From contig OX387185.1 of NCBI GenBank assembly GCA_947561395.2, forward strand, positions 31,352,213 to 31,416,212: 64,000 bases of DNA, read 5' to 3'. The notes beneath the pieces are model-generated. The model did no database searches. It was not told the origin of the DNA and saw only the letters and a list, made by a program, of their open reading frames with translations. The DNA comes from Buxus sempervirens (taxonomy: Eukaryota > Streptophyta > Magnoliopsida > Buxales > Buxaceae). This document shows, in pieces, positions 48,401 to 54,195 of this stretch (within the stretch, counting starts at the first letter, position 1; every line of letters begins with the position of its first letter). Position numbers and translations under genes: made by a program.

Positions 48401-50487
48401 CCTCTTCCTCTTGCGTCTCCCAGTTCTCCCCCAAAAATCTCTGATTCCAGATGCTTTTCCTTGCTTCTCTACTCTTCCAGAATTTTCCAAGTGCAAGCCA
48501 AACTAACATAACTTCCAACCCTTTTTATAATGAGAGCACTTGCCGCCCAATTCATCTTTTAATTCTTGTTGTGATTTGCTGCTACACCACACCACCAACA
48601 CCTACATACTCCACCAATCACATGAAAGCTTTATATATGCTAATATAATTTACAGTTCTACTATTTTCTTTATTTCTATTAATTATGAAAAGAAAATTCT
48701 TACCTAACAATTTCCTCATTCTTCATTGATAAGATCTGAAATTTCCTCCAACTCATTCTCCATCTCCTATATTCCACCAATAAAGCAATTATTAACCACA
48801 TTATGAAATTTTAAATTATTATTTAAAATTCTGGGATTTTACAAAATTACAAGTCAATATTCACAATAAAATTAGTCCAGTCACATAAATATTTCATGTA
48901 TATTAGAATATTATAATAAATAAAATTTTGTTAATTGCAAAAAAACATATGAAAACCCAAACTGTATTCTGATTACATGGTTAAACTTTTTTTTGATGAA
49001 TAATGAAAGATATGATATATATAGGGTAGAAGAAAATACAAGACAGACAAGAGGGCCCATGAGAAATGGTTAAACTTAAATGACTAAGAATTTCAGTATT
49101 TTAATTTTTCTCAAAAAATCAGAACTCAAGAAATAAATATCTTTAAATCTCATTAAAAGCAACCAAGATATGCAATTTTCATGTTTCGATTAGTTTCTTC
49201 TGGGATTATTTCATACATCCTCCCAAGTATTAAATAGGAAAAAAATGACAGCGAATTCCATTTTTTTAGAAAATTTCTTGAAAACTGCTCCTCTTCGTTT
49301 GATATGTCAGATATATGCAATATAGGCTTGTGTTTTGAATTCTTATTATTTGTTTCGTATTAAAATTTTTTATTTGCAGTTGGAAATTCTTTTAGGTTAA
49401 TGTTAACATCCCAGCTTTTATGTACATTCCAGTAATTCTCATTTTTGATGGATTTTTGCGGAAGTGAATGGGATAATATTGATTTGTACTTGTTATTTAT
49501 GGATTGTCACCATTCATTTCATGGTGCTTTATTGCATCAATACTTGTGGCATTTGACTAATGTTTTTCAATATATTCCTTTTTTATGCAGTTGTATAATT
49601 CTGTACGCATCACTATTACATATGAAGTACTTGTCTTTGTCATACATAGCATGTTCGTCATCATGAGCTAGACAAAAGATGCATTTGATTTTCATAAATT
49701 AAACCTAAAAAACATCCCAATAAAAGGCTAAAGAACCTAAACTAGTTTTTCTGCTCTAATTTTTTTCAGTGTCGTTTAAGAGGGAAGATTGATTCAAATG
49801 GGTGCACAGCTGCCTTTCTGGAAGAGCGGTTGAATATGGGTCTCACCTTTATTCTTTCTGCAGAGGTGAGGACCAGTATTTTTTTAGTAGATTTATTTTT
49901 GTTTTTTGAGTGTGTGTGTGTTTTTTTTTTGGGGTTATTTTTTCCTCTTCTCTTGAATGATTTATTGCAATAAACTGGATCAAGTTGGAAGTCAGAAGAC
50001 AAGGATCATTATTGCTCAGAGAAATAGTTTAATTCCAGGAATTATTTTCCATTTTACCTTTATAAACGGGTATCATGATGGGGTCATAATGTCTAGGAAT
50101 TCGCCTATATAAAAAGTTAACCTAGTCAAATGATTGTAACCAAATAATTTCTCACATTCGTTTCAGTGGCTGATGAGTATTTGGAATGGCCTACAAAAAT
50201 ATGTAGCTTAGATGGTTGTGGCCACCGAATTAGCCTAATGATGGTTTAGGGAGTCAAATCAGCTTATGTCACCTACACAGAAGGTAAAGGAGACTGAGGT
50301 TCTTAACAAAAGTACCTGCTTTACGATGGGAAAATTTCGTTCAGAATTTTCCCACATGGGGCTGTAATTGCAGCTTTACTGTGTCTTGAGCTCTTATATA
50401 TTTGTATTTTAATAACTTTTCCATTTGCAGATTGATCACCGGAAGAAAGACTACAAATTCGGGTTTGGCTTGACAGTTGGAGAATAG
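3078..50487 (+). CDS. TOM40: TOM40 mitochondrial import receptor subunit (11 exons, whole gene span)
   Basis: TOM40 forms the beta-barrel channel of the TOM complex in the mitochondrial outer membrane, through which nearly all nuclear-encoded mitochondrial precursors pass; it belongs to the Porin3/VDAC-like family. Exons are 3078-3213, 12197-12278, 12377-12476, 12596-12691, 12805-12855, 17316-17381, 30917-31018, 41368-41436, 41526-41609, 49770-49865 and 50431-50487. Every junction is GT-AG, and the exons join in frame to 939 nt, giving 312 aa, close to the roughly 310 aa usual in plants. Recognisable parts are the Pro-rich N-terminus, [19 protein letters not shown] (residues about 26-44), [39 protein letters not shown] and the C-terminal beta-signal KFGFGLTV (303-310). 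Intron phases are 1, 2, then 0 throughout. No disabling change is seen. The oddity is length: introns exceed coding sequence about 49-fold. Recognition is from memory of plant TOM40 sequence. Confidence 0.96.
3507..3758. repeat. Diverged tandem duplication, period about 152 bp
   Basis: The stretch 3507-3607 recurs at 3657-3758. Both contain GGATTGAGTTA, a TTATGTCAATTA block, ATTGTTTCA and a GGGAGT end. Divergence is noticeable, so it is not recent. No element ends are seen. Confidence 0.65.
5045..5900 (-). mobile_element. LINE 3' end with RNase H domain (fragment)
   Basis: Minus-strand translation gives a plant LINE-type RNase H C-terminal half: [45 protein letters not shown], then a stop near 5260. 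A 3' UTR and a T-run on the plus strand (about 5060-5070, the poly(A) tail seen from the other side) follow. Upstream parts are too decayed to place, so the 5' limit near 5900 is approximate. Confidence 0.7.
6007..6032. repeat. G26 homopolymer
   Basis: An uninterrupted run of 26 G on the TOM40-sense strand, followed by further G-rich sequence. It could form G-quadruplexes in the intron RNA. Its length may be affected by sequencing error. Confidence 0.9.
6198..6446 (+). mobile_element. 5'-truncated LINE tail with target-site duplication
   Basis: The insert starts within the last codons of a LINE ORF ([19 protein letters not shown], then a stop) and runs through its 3' UTR to a short A-run. 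It is flanked by AAAAGAAATGAGAGCAA at 6181-6197 and a near-identical copy at 6447-6464. It is the same family as the insert at 17693-18071, with matching C-terminal residues and matching text around TGTACCATCAAGACA. Confidence 0.85.
6470..9610 (-). mobile_element. Near-complete but decayed L1-type LINE (endonuclease and RT)
   Basis: Minus-strand order is as follows: the endonuclease beginning [18 protein letters not shown] (about 9400-9480), [20 protein letters not shown] (about 8810), a linker ending near 8510, RT with [18 protein letters not shown] (about 8040), the catalytic box [13 protein letters not shown], then [10 protein letters not shown]-like and [11 protein letters not shown] motifs (about 7150-7240) and [10 protein letters not shown] (about 6740). 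The Asp pair is at 7494-7499; FEDD replaces the usual FADD, with both catalytic Asp kept. Several frame changes show it is inactive. The zf-RVT and RNase H tail seen in sister copies is missing. A tiny LINE insertion sits at 9475-9575. Confidence 0.85.
9475..9575 (+). mobile_element. 101-bp LINE/SINE tail inserted in an older LINE
   Basis: A 17-bp target-site duplication, ACAATATCAGGTTCATT, is exact at 9458-9474 and 9576-9592. The insert between is 101 bp of pyrimidine-rich tail ending in TA and A repeats, which fits a very strongly 5'-truncated retroposon. The host LINE coding frame resumes after the second copy. Confidence 0.85.
9705..10909. mobile_element. hAT-like non-autonomous DNA transposon, 1205 bp
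   Basis: An exact 8-bp target-site duplication GTTGAATC occurs at 9697-9704 and 10910-10917. The ends are imperfect inverted repeats: CAAGGTTTGTCATGCCGG on the left and, on the opposite strand, CATGGTTTACTACCCCGG on the right. The 8-bp duplication and CA...TG ends fit hAT. No transposase is encoded. The left end resembles that of the element at 25073. Confidence 0.8.
12197..12278 (+). CDS. TOM40: TOM40 exon 2
   Basis: Preceded by acceptor TTTTTGCAG and followed by GTAGCT. It encodes residues 46-72 ([20 protein letters not shown] and on), the transition from the N-terminal helix to the first barrel strand. It ends inside a Ser codon completed by exon 3. Confidence 0.95.
12377..12476 (+). CDS. 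TOM40: TOM40 exon 3
   Basis: Follows a 98-bp intron. It encodes residues 73-106, [19 protein letters not shown] through [11 protein letters not shown], early barrel strands. Donor is GTAGGT after the Lys codon. Confidence 0.95.
12596..12691 (+). CDS. TOM40: TOM40 exon 4
   Basis: Follows a 119-bp intron with acceptor ATTCAACAG. It encodes residues 107-138, [18 protein letters not shown] and [13 protein letters not shown]. The first residue is Leu where Arabidopsis has Met, which fits this acceptor. Confidence 0.94.
12805..12855 (+). CDS. TOM40: TOM40 exon 5
   Basis: A 51-nt exon after a 113-bp intron. It encodes [17 protein letters not shown] (residues 139-155), phase 0 at both ends. Confidence 0.94.
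12856..17315 (+). other. TOM40 intron 5 (4460 bp)
   Basis: Holds an element with long terminal inverted repeats (14962-16184), a pyrimidine-rich tract (about 14070-14240) and otherwise AT-rich sequence. Segments 12856-14960 and 16185-17315 show no recognisable gene or element. Confidence 0.85.
14962..16184. mobile_element. Non-autonomous element with about 55-bp terminal inverted repeats (MULE-like)
   Basis: The left end AGAGTAAATTACAAAAACCT recurs inverted at the right end, and similarity runs through GAGGTATAC and CAAATTACAC to about 55 bp with few mismatches. The interior of 1.2 kb has no transposase. Flanks are A-rich (TATAAAAAAG and TAAAAAAATG), so a 9-10 bp duplication is possible but not certain. 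Long inverted repeats suggest Mutator-like, but the superfamily is inferred. Confidence 0.7.
17316..17381 (+). CDS. TOM40: TOM40 exon 6
   Basis: A 66-nt exon isolated between introns of 4.5 and 13.5 kb. It encodes [20 protein letters not shown] then IQ (residues 156-177), with acceptor CCATGCAG and donor GTAAAA. Conservation of the reading frame makes it a real exon despite the distance. Confidence 0.94.
17693..18071 (+). mobile_element. 5'-truncated LINE tail with 19-bp target-site duplication
   Basis: Flanked by AATAAGAACAGCCTGGCAA (17674-17692) and the same with one change (18072-18090). The insert encodes a LINE C-terminus ([20 protein letters not shown] through [10 protein letters not shown]) ending at a stop near 17920. 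A 3' UTR with TGTACCATCAAGACA and an A-run follow. The one mismatch in the duplication indicates moderate age. Confidence 0.9.
20865..21455 (+). mobile_element. LINE 3' end with RNase H domain
   Basis: Begins with the RNase H opening [20 protein letters not shown], then [13 protein letters not shown]. After frame changes come [17 protein letters not shown] (about 21200) and a 3' UTR ending in an A-run (about 21446-21452). This is the D-E-D type RNase H attached to plant L1 LINEs. It is a sister of the domain at 29010-29430. Confidence 0.75.
21794..21948 (+). mobile_element. Au-like SINE (tRNA-derived)
   Basis: Box A-like GCCTTAGTGCAACGG (21801-21815) and box B-like GAGTTCGAGTC (21836-21846) form an RNA polymerase III promoter. 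The body with GGTAAGGTTGCGTACAT, CCCTCCCCATACTCTGCGCA and GGGAGCCTCATGCAC and the T-rich end matches the plant Au SINE family as I remember it. Length of about 155 bp is a little below the usual 180. A target-site duplication is not clear. Confidence 0.85.
22785..22997 (+). other. Exon-like open stretch, unidentified
   Basis: An open reading stretch with protein-like composition ([20 protein letters not shown], then [17 protein letters not shown]) on the TOM40 strand. I do not recognise the family. A second possible piece follows a CTGCAAACAG acceptor-like site near 23150. It could be a captured gene fragment or chance. It is not part of the TOM40 reading frame. Confidence 0.3.
23310..24300 (-). 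pseudogene. Possible antisense gene fragment with CT-rich leader
   Basis: On the minus strand a CT-rich, UTR-like leader (about 24230-24110) precedes an ATG at about 24089 opening [20 protein letters not shown], resembling a plastid or mitochondrial targeting peptide. Further open pieces follow in different frames, including a hydrophobic segment [20 protein letters not shown] (about 23610-23550). Frame changes break it up, unless introns are involved. I cannot name the source gene. Treat as a speculative gene remnant. Confidence 0.3.
24226..24243. repeat. G18 homopolymer beside GA repeat
   Basis: An AG-rich stretch runs into 18 consecutive G. On the minus strand this is C18 followed by CT repeats at the head of the putative antisense leader. 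Confidence 0.85.
25073..25684. mobile_element. hAT-like non-autonomous element, 612 bp, inside a LINE
   Basis: Flanked by exact 8-bp duplications GTTACTTT (25065-25072 and 25685-25692). Ends are CAAGGTTCGCCATTTCGG on the left and, on the opposite strand, CAGTGTTTGCCATTTCGG on the right, 15 of 18 matching. GCCGAAAT and CGAAAC motifs recur near both ends, as subterminal repeats of hAT elements do. It encodes no transposase. Confidence 0.85.
25986..28945 (-). mobile_element. Solo LTR, Ty3/Gypsy-type, 2960 bp
   Basis: Bounded by exact 5-bp duplications CTCTT (25981-25985 and 28946-28950) with TG...CA ends. On the minus strand it ends CCGGATCCGAGGCGTTACA, the same terminal style as the elements at 33968 and 46239. 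No coding region is present. The interior has a repeated motif block (about 26640-26890 and 27080-27240, recurring GATACA(T/C)GG-like text). The orientation is antisense to TOM40. Family by end similarity only. Confidence 0.8.
29940..29972. repeat. CA microsatellite
   Basis: An interrupted ACACAC run. Nothing else is notable around it. Confidence 0.7.
30360..30412. repeat. TA dinucleotide repeat
   Basis: About 26 perfect TA units directly after the tail of a LINE-like 3' end, so it may have grown from the retroposon tail. It lies about 500 bases before exon 7. Confidence 0.9.
30917..31018 (+). CDS. TOM40: TOM40 exon 7
   Basis: A 102-nt exon isolated between introns of 13.5 and 10.3 kb. It encodes [20 protein letters not shown] and [14 protein letters not shown] (residues 178-211), the best-conserved stretch of plant TOM40. 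Acceptor is CTGCAG, donor GTAGTA. Confidence 0.96.
32430..33420 (+). mobile_element. Decayed L1-type LINE fragment
   Basis: Plus-strand pieces match the end of a LINE endonuclease and the linker to RT: a [12 protein letters not shown] stretch followed by GPSPFRFEG-like text (about 32440-32510), then [12 protein letters not shown] and [12 protein letters not shown] (about 33020-33110), [11 protein letters not shown] (about 33150) and [10 protein letters not shown] (about 33315). An internal tandem duplication of about 84 bp (32636-32700 and 32720-32786) lies inside. Frames shift repeatedly. It may start further left, but I cannot recognise that part. Confidence 0.6.
32796..32968 (-). mobile_element. 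173-bp LINE tail inserted in the LINE fragment
   Basis: A T-run followed by antisense 3' UTR text, including GGTACACAAACTGTGTACC, related to the tail near 30280-30340. Flanked by GAGGAAACAGACATTT (32780-32795) and the same with one change (32969-32984). Confidence 0.85.
34559..34667 (+). repeat. Direct repeat copy 1 (108 bp)
   Basis: Begins ATGAGCCAGTTGTATATAGC and contains CATCGGCCAATGCT. It recurs at 37486-37593 with a few changes. Both are probably the same internal LTR segment. Confidence 0.85.
36381..36395 (+). other. Polypurine tract of the core element
   Basis: The motif ATTTCGAGGACGAAATTC followed by a G-run just before TGTAAAAACCGG is the typical 3' border of the internal region of plant chromoviruses. 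It fixes the strand of the core as plus. Confidence 0.75.
36396..39024. repeat. Large inverted repeat, arms about 1 kb
   Basis: The left arm (36396 to about 37408) is repeated inverted as the right arm (about 38000-39024). By eye the arms differ only at scattered positions and one small insertion, around 97% identity. The loop is about 590 bp. Both arms are LTR starts of the same family facing each other. Confidence 0.9.
37486..37593 (+). repeat. Direct repeat copy 2 (108 bp)
   Basis: Same segment as 34559-34667, in the same orientation, about 2.9 kb downstream, at the right border of the opposite-strand core. Confidence 0.85.
40541..40935 (-). mobile_element. 5'-truncated LINE tail, antisense
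   Basis: A T-run at 40541-40548 (poly(A) of the other strand), then on the minus strand a LINE C-terminus with [20 protein letters not shown] and [10 protein letters not shown], closing at a stop near 40638. Related to the insert at 17693 ([14 protein letters not shown]). The flanking duplication is not clear. Confidence 0.8.
41368..41436 (+). CDS. TOM40: TOM40 exon 8
   Basis: A 69-nt exon encoding [20 protein letters not shown] then SEK (residues 212-234). It is preceded by acceptor CTATTCAG and followed by an 89-bp intron. Confidence 0.95.
41526..41609 (+). CDS. TOM40: TOM40 exon 9
   Basis: An 84-nt exon encoding [20 protein letters not shown] and GYDYILRQ (residues 235-262), central to late barrel strands. 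The donor GTTACC is a weak match to consensus. It is followed by the 8.2-kb intron 9. Confidence 0.95.
42280..43088. mobile_element. hAT-like non-autonomous element, about 809 bp
   Basis: The left end CATGGTTCAAAATATCGT and, on the opposite strand, the right end TATAGTTCTAAATATTGT are inverted repeats. The 8-bp flanks are GTTCTAAC (42272-42279) and CTTCTAAC (43089-43096), 7 of 8 matching. Many GTATCGAC/GATAC motifs crowd both ends, especially 42930-43080, typical of hAT subterminal repeats. No transposase. Confidence 0.7.
43097..43830. mobile_element. Possible second hAT-like element abutting the first
   Basis: Starts CAAGGTTCGCC, identical over 11 bases to the left end of the element at 25073, directly after the flank of the previous element, and may end at ..GAACCTTG. 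The two outer flanks do not match as a duplication, so the right boundary is doubtful. Confidence 0.4.
43850..44228. repeat. Diverged direct repeat, copy A
   Basis: Similar over about 370 bp to 45597-45990 in the same orientation (shared CTTAATTGTTCTCTT, CCCTTCACTTCCT, AAAGTTTAGGTT and AATATAATATTA blocks), roughly three-quarters identical by eye. The LINE at 44232 lies right at the end of this copy. Confidence 0.75.
44232..45300 (-). mobile_element. 5'-truncated LINE 3' end with zf-RVT region, antisense
   Basis: A T-run at 44232-44241 and an antisense 3' UTR are followed on the minus strand by a C-terminal part ([18 protein letters not shown], about 44640) and an upstream zf-RVT region. That region carries [28 protein letters not shown] and the Cys/His set in [20 protein letters not shown] (about 44900-45070). 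The family is close to the split LINE of intron 6. The 5' end near 45300 is approximate. Confidence 0.85.
45597..45990. repeat. Diverged direct repeat, copy B (possible hAT BED-finger remnant)
   Basis: Partner of 43850-44228. Its minus strand reads [20 protein letters not shown] then [12 protein letters not shown], with Cys-Cys-His-Cys spacing like a BED-type zinc finger of hAT transposases. That assignment is tentative; the duplication itself is clear. Confidence 0.5.
46239..48843 (-). mobile_element. Solo LTR, Ty3/Gypsy-type, 2605 bp
   Basis: Exact 5-bp duplications AAATT (46234-46238 and 48844-48848) bound a TG...CA unit. The minus strand begins TGTAAAATCCCAGAATTTTA and ends CCGGATCCAGGGCATTACA. 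It has no coding region. It is related in both ends to the elements at 25986 and 33968 and, like them, antisense to TOM40. Confidence 0.82.
48989..49065 (-). mobile_element. 77-bp LINE tail with 12-bp target-site duplication
   Basis: ATGGTTAAACTT is exact at 48977-48988 and 49066-49077. The 77-bp insert opens with a T-run and resembles the 3' UTR end of the LINE at 44232. One of the shortest insertions in the window. Confidence 0.85.
49770..49865 (+). CDS. TOM40: TOM40 exon 10
   Basis: A 96-nt exon encoding [20 protein letters not shown] and [12 protein letters not shown] (residues 263-294). Acceptor TTTTTTCAG, donor GTGAGG. Confidence 0.95.
49866..50430 (+). other. TOM40 intron 10 (565 bp)
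   Basis: No element or gene is recognised. It is T-rich near the donor, with a TTTGCAG acceptor. Confidence 0.85.
50431..50487 (+). CDS. TOM40: TOM40 exon 11 (terminal coding exon)
   Basis: Encodes [18 protein letters not shown] and the TAG stop (residues 295-312). It carries the beta-signal KFGFGLTV, the C-terminal motif known to be read by the SAM complex during insertion of beta-barrel proteins. The last residue Glu extends one beyond the usual TVG end. A diverged tandem copy of this exon follows directly in the 3' UTR. Confidence 0.95.
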   Translation: MDHRKKDYKFGFGLTVGE

Positions 50488-50575
50488 ATTAGAAGGCTTC
50501 AGATTGATGACAAGAAGAAAGACTAGGAACTTTGGCTGAGCTGGACTTACAGGAGAATAGACTAGAAGGCTTAAA
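50431..50575 (+). repeat. Tandem duplication of the last TOM40 exon
   Basis: Copy 1 is 50431-50502 (the coding exon plus 15 bases) and copy 2 is 50503 to about 50575. Both open ATTGAT, share AGAAGAAAGACTA, and near their ends share GGAGAATAGA and TAGAAGGCTT. Copy 2 reads a stop early and has lost the beta-signal, so it is non-coding. The unit is 72-73 bp. Confidence 0.75.
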
Positions 50576-50710
50576 TCTAGTAGGGGCTGTGTATGTTTCT
50601 CCGGACCAGCTTACTTCCTTTTGTGCTCATTGATATTGTTATGCTCTTCAGCTCAGTGAATTTTTCTGGGTGGATTTTTGTTCAAGGTAAAACAATAAGT
50701 ATTCTCAATT
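50488..50710 (+). other. Probable TOM40 3' UTR
   Basis: Follows the TOM40 stop. It includes a duplicated copy of the last exon (50503-50575) and a T-rich tract. A weak poly(A)-signal-like ACAATAAG lies near 50690. The true cleavage site cannot be fixed by eye. Confidence 0.5.
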
Positions 50711-53331
50711 TTGAATTTTTTTTTCTGAGTCTCACTTTATTGCAAGTGCATTAGCAGCTACTTGATGATTGTTCTGATTGAATCCATGATTTTCATTATG
50801 CAATACAGAGTATTTATTTCTAATGATGAAGTTCATTTTTCCCTCTTTTCTCTTCCCTTTTGCCTGATTAGCTTGATCATCATTTGGCATTCAATTGTAT
50901 AAAAGACTTTACCCAGTCTTCCAAACTGGCTATTCGGCTGATTGTCCACATTCTATCATAATTCTTGGGCTATTATCCATGTTTACATTCTTTTTTTTTC
51001 CTTAATCGATTGTCTTAGTTAAGTTTTGTTCATCATTAATATTTACTTTCCCTCAAGTTAGTTGGTCTCATGGTTGCCCAGACAGCTCAATTGTTCAAGC
51101 TTATACTTCCTGTTGAAAAGTTGAAGATTCCAGTATTGAGCGATATCCTGCAAAAGATAGCATAGCTTTCATTTGAAGGTTAGTGACAGACCAGAAGCAA
51201 AGAGAACTACTGTTGTAGCAGAGGCCAGAAGCCATCTTTACAGGGATTTCCTTCCCCACTCCAATCATGCTGCCTTTATGTAGGGAATTAAGAGGGAAAG
51301 TGCTTTCTTGGCCTTTTTTTGGTCATTTTTTCCCCCCTTGTGCCAATTTGTCAGGGGAATGTTTTACAAGTAAACCAGCATTTCCTGACCCAAATACGAT
51401 GTGTTTTAGGCATAAATTTTTTTCATGATTTCTTAAAACCGGTTTTAAGAATCCAAAACACAGCTGGGAGAATCCAAACGCAGTCTTAGACAATGGTGTA
51501 CTAAAGAAAGTAACATGTGCTTTAGTGGGAAGGTCTCTCTACCCATTCACAACAGTTATATTTATACTATATATAACGGTTAGAAACACTCATTTTTTTA
51601 AAGGAATAATTACTGCGTTACCAAAAAAAAAAAAAGGGATAATTACTGTTTATCACCTCAAGGTTTCAGACAATTTCACTTTCGCCTTTGAGATTTTTGA
51701 GATACCAGTTTATTACTTTGAGGTTTGTTGTGTGTAACAGTTTTCCCCTTCTAGAGCTTTGACAAATGAAGGGGTAAGAGGAAAAACATAAATTAACAAC
51801 TTTGGCCTTTTTAAATACCAACTCTACCCTTCAATGGGTTAAAATAAAAGGCAAAGTTGTCAATATCTGTTTTTTCTTTTGACATTTCATTGGTCAAACG
51901 TTTAGAAGGGAGAGACTGTTATACACAACAAACCTCAAGGTGATAAATTGGCATTTCAAATTCCTTAAGAGGTTCTTCGAAATCCTTGAGAGGAAGAGAA
52001 CCTCAAAGGGATAAACTGTAATTATCCCCATTTCAAACCAACATTTCAATACTCTTTACAACAGACGTTTGTAAGATGATAGGGTGGGCTTTATTCCTCA
52101 AACATTTTTTCTCCACATTTTTTAAATCTTCTAACGATCCAAACAATTACCATGCCCTCTTTTTATTTGCCCATATGCAAGCATTGCGTGTGTCACCCGT
52201 TAGCCTCGTTAGCTGTGGGCTTAGCTCTCAAGTTTACTTCCATGTCTTAAATCATTTGACCTAGTTTAATGCTAATGAAGGGAGGGTTTAAATGGTCTTA
52301 AATTAAAGCCTTAGGTACAATAAAGAATTAGACTTTTAAAAATAAACTTGGTTTATGTCACCCTAGCTATCATGTCATTGAATTGAGCCAAATTTTAGTG
52401 AGATATGCCTGAACTGAAAGGTGTTGGTAAGCTTGAGCCAAGCCTGAACATTGCCCAAGGTTTACTATCTGAGCCCAACTAGGCCAGACGGGTTAATTTC
52501 CAGCCCCACCTGCCTCATTTGCACGAAACTAAAACTAAAACAAATAATAAAGGCTTGTGAAGCAGCCTGGTTCAAAAGGGAGCGAGTTTCATCACCTGTG
52601 TCCTAATGATCATGGTTGACAAACCTCATCAGTACAGGCTTGAAATAGAACCTTTGCACATTGAATTTACTTATCCTAGCCCAGTGCACGAGGCTCCTGC
52701 CATTACAGGGTTTAGGGAGGGTCTAATGCGCGTAGAGACAAACGCAGGGGTTATTTCTTGTGACTCGAAATGGAGTAACCCTACCGTCACGTCAAGGCTC
52801 ACCCTCATAACAATAACTTGTCAAAGAAATTTTTTTCTTTTTTTTGTTATAGAATTTTGGGAGATAAACATCTCATAACTATCTTAACCTAGCAAAAATG
52901 TGTACTAAATTCTGATGATGTAATGTTAACACTAACATGGACGTACGTTAAAGGGGTCGAAATTGCCTACCGTGGCGCAACGTCGGCAATAGGAGCATGC
53001 AACGTAGGCGACGACAGGAGATGCGTGTGCAAACAATGGATGATGTTAAAATGCAGTAACTTATTCTACCATCCTAATAATAGTGTACCCCGACATCATG
53101 CATAATGGAATAGTGTCTTGTTCTTGTAGGAACCTTACAGGACTATTTTATGCCTATCTTTTTCAAGTATAAGTTTCTATTTTCAACAAGAATGTGTGGG
53201 TTGTCCATTTTGAAAGTTGTGGGAAGGAGTGAGAATATAATTTTTAACTGGATAATGTAACAATATTGGATACAACAGAAATATGATAGAAATGTTATGC
53301 CCATTTTGGTCATTAAAAATAGTATTGATAC
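50711..53331. other. Intergenic stretch downstream of TOM40
   Basis: Holds the fold-back element at 51636-52028. A short open stretch near 52606-52830 has no recognisable family. Otherwise there is no supported gene between TOM40 and the Tat element. Confidence 0.7.
51636..52028. mobile_element. Fold-back MITE-like element, about 393 bp
   Basis: The left end GGGATAATTACTGTTTATC is mirrored at the right end (on the opposite strand GGGATAATTACAGTTTATC). Inner blocks around TTTGAGGTTTGTTGTGTGTA are also inverted copies, so each arm is over 100 bp. No coding capacity. A-rich and T-rich flanks hide any duplication. Confidence 0.7.
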
Positions 53332-53738
53332 TGTAGACACCCCAAATTGCACTACAAAATGAGAAAATAATGAAAACATTAATTGGAATTTAAAACAGGC
53401 AAAAAATGCATGAAAATCAATAATTAAAGCCTGGACCGTATTGTATCTACGGGCTAAGCGCGCCCGAAATTTATATATGGGCACGCTGCGCCCGTAATAC
53501 ATATACGGACATCATTGGACCGTAAATCATTTACGGGCACTCTAGACTCGTGCGAGTTCTGTTCTTCTCTCGATTTCTGAGCCTTATCTTTAGTCTAATA
53601 TCCCTTTAAATGAGCGAATTATATATTTTATTCGTGCGAAATATCTTTGTGGATGAAGGATTGGCATTATCTTGTGTTTAACTCAAACTGAAACTCTATC
53701 TTGCCAAACCTTGGATCAACCATATCCCTGTGTTTGCC

Positions 53739-53746
53739 TATAAATA
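53739..53746 (+). promoter_or_regulatory. TATA box in the Tat LTR
   Basis: TATAAATA in the context CCTATAAATAGAGGG, a strong plant TATA box about 400 bases into the LTR, the usual place for the retroelement promoter. Confidence 0.7.
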
Positions 53747-53910
53747 GAGGGCCTTTCGTCAAGCAAAAGGCCACGAAAATTTGAAGTCTAAGAAGCTCCA
53801 AGAGAAGAAGAGGAACCCCTGCTGCCCTGCTTGCTCAATCCAGGTAAGTCCCTTTTCCCTTTTATTTTCTGTCTTCAATTCTAGATGTAATAGGATCTTC
53901 TCTATTGCTG

Positions 53911-54195
53911 TAGAATAAGGCCATCTTTTGTACTTGTATTCCTAAACTTGCCTCTAAGTACCTCAAGAGTCTCTCTAGCCGTAAAACGTGAAGAGAGAGA
54001 GCTAGGGGAAAAGAGAACAGGTGGATCCCTAGAATAGAACCCCATATCTGTTTTTCTTCTTTTTAGAATAAGGCCTTCGATTGTGTTTGTGTAACCAAAC
54101 CTATCTCCAAGTACCTCAAGAATCATCTCTAGCCATAAAACGTGAAGAGAGAGCTAGGGGAAAAGAGAACAGGTGGATTCGTAGGGTAGACCCCC
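53911..54195 (+). repeat. Tandem duplication inside the LTR, period 153 bp
   Basis: Copy 1 is about 53911-54043 and copy 2 about 54064-54195. Both begin TAGAATAAGGCC and share AAAACGTGAAGAGAGA and GAGAACAGGTGGAT. It lies downstream of the TATA box, so the copies would be in the transcribed leader. Confidence 0.85.

Larger units (their letters stand above)
41610..49769 (+). other. TOM40 intron 9 (8160 bp)
   Basis: Contains two adjacent hAT-like candidates (42280-43088 and 43097-43830), a diverged 370-bp duplication (43850-44228 and 45597-45990), an antisense LINE end (44232-45300), a solo LTR (46239-48843) and a 77-bp LINE tail (48989-49065). Segments 41610-42270 and 49080-49769 show nothing recognisable. 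Confidence 0.9.

Noticed and set aside
3078-50487. TOM40 as a pseudogene because of its huge introns
   Set aside because: All exons keep frame, conserved residues and GT-AG sites over 312 codons, which decay would have broken.
52606-52878. 90-residue open frame downstream of TOM40
   Set aside because: No recognisable family, no splice or promoter context; may be chance.
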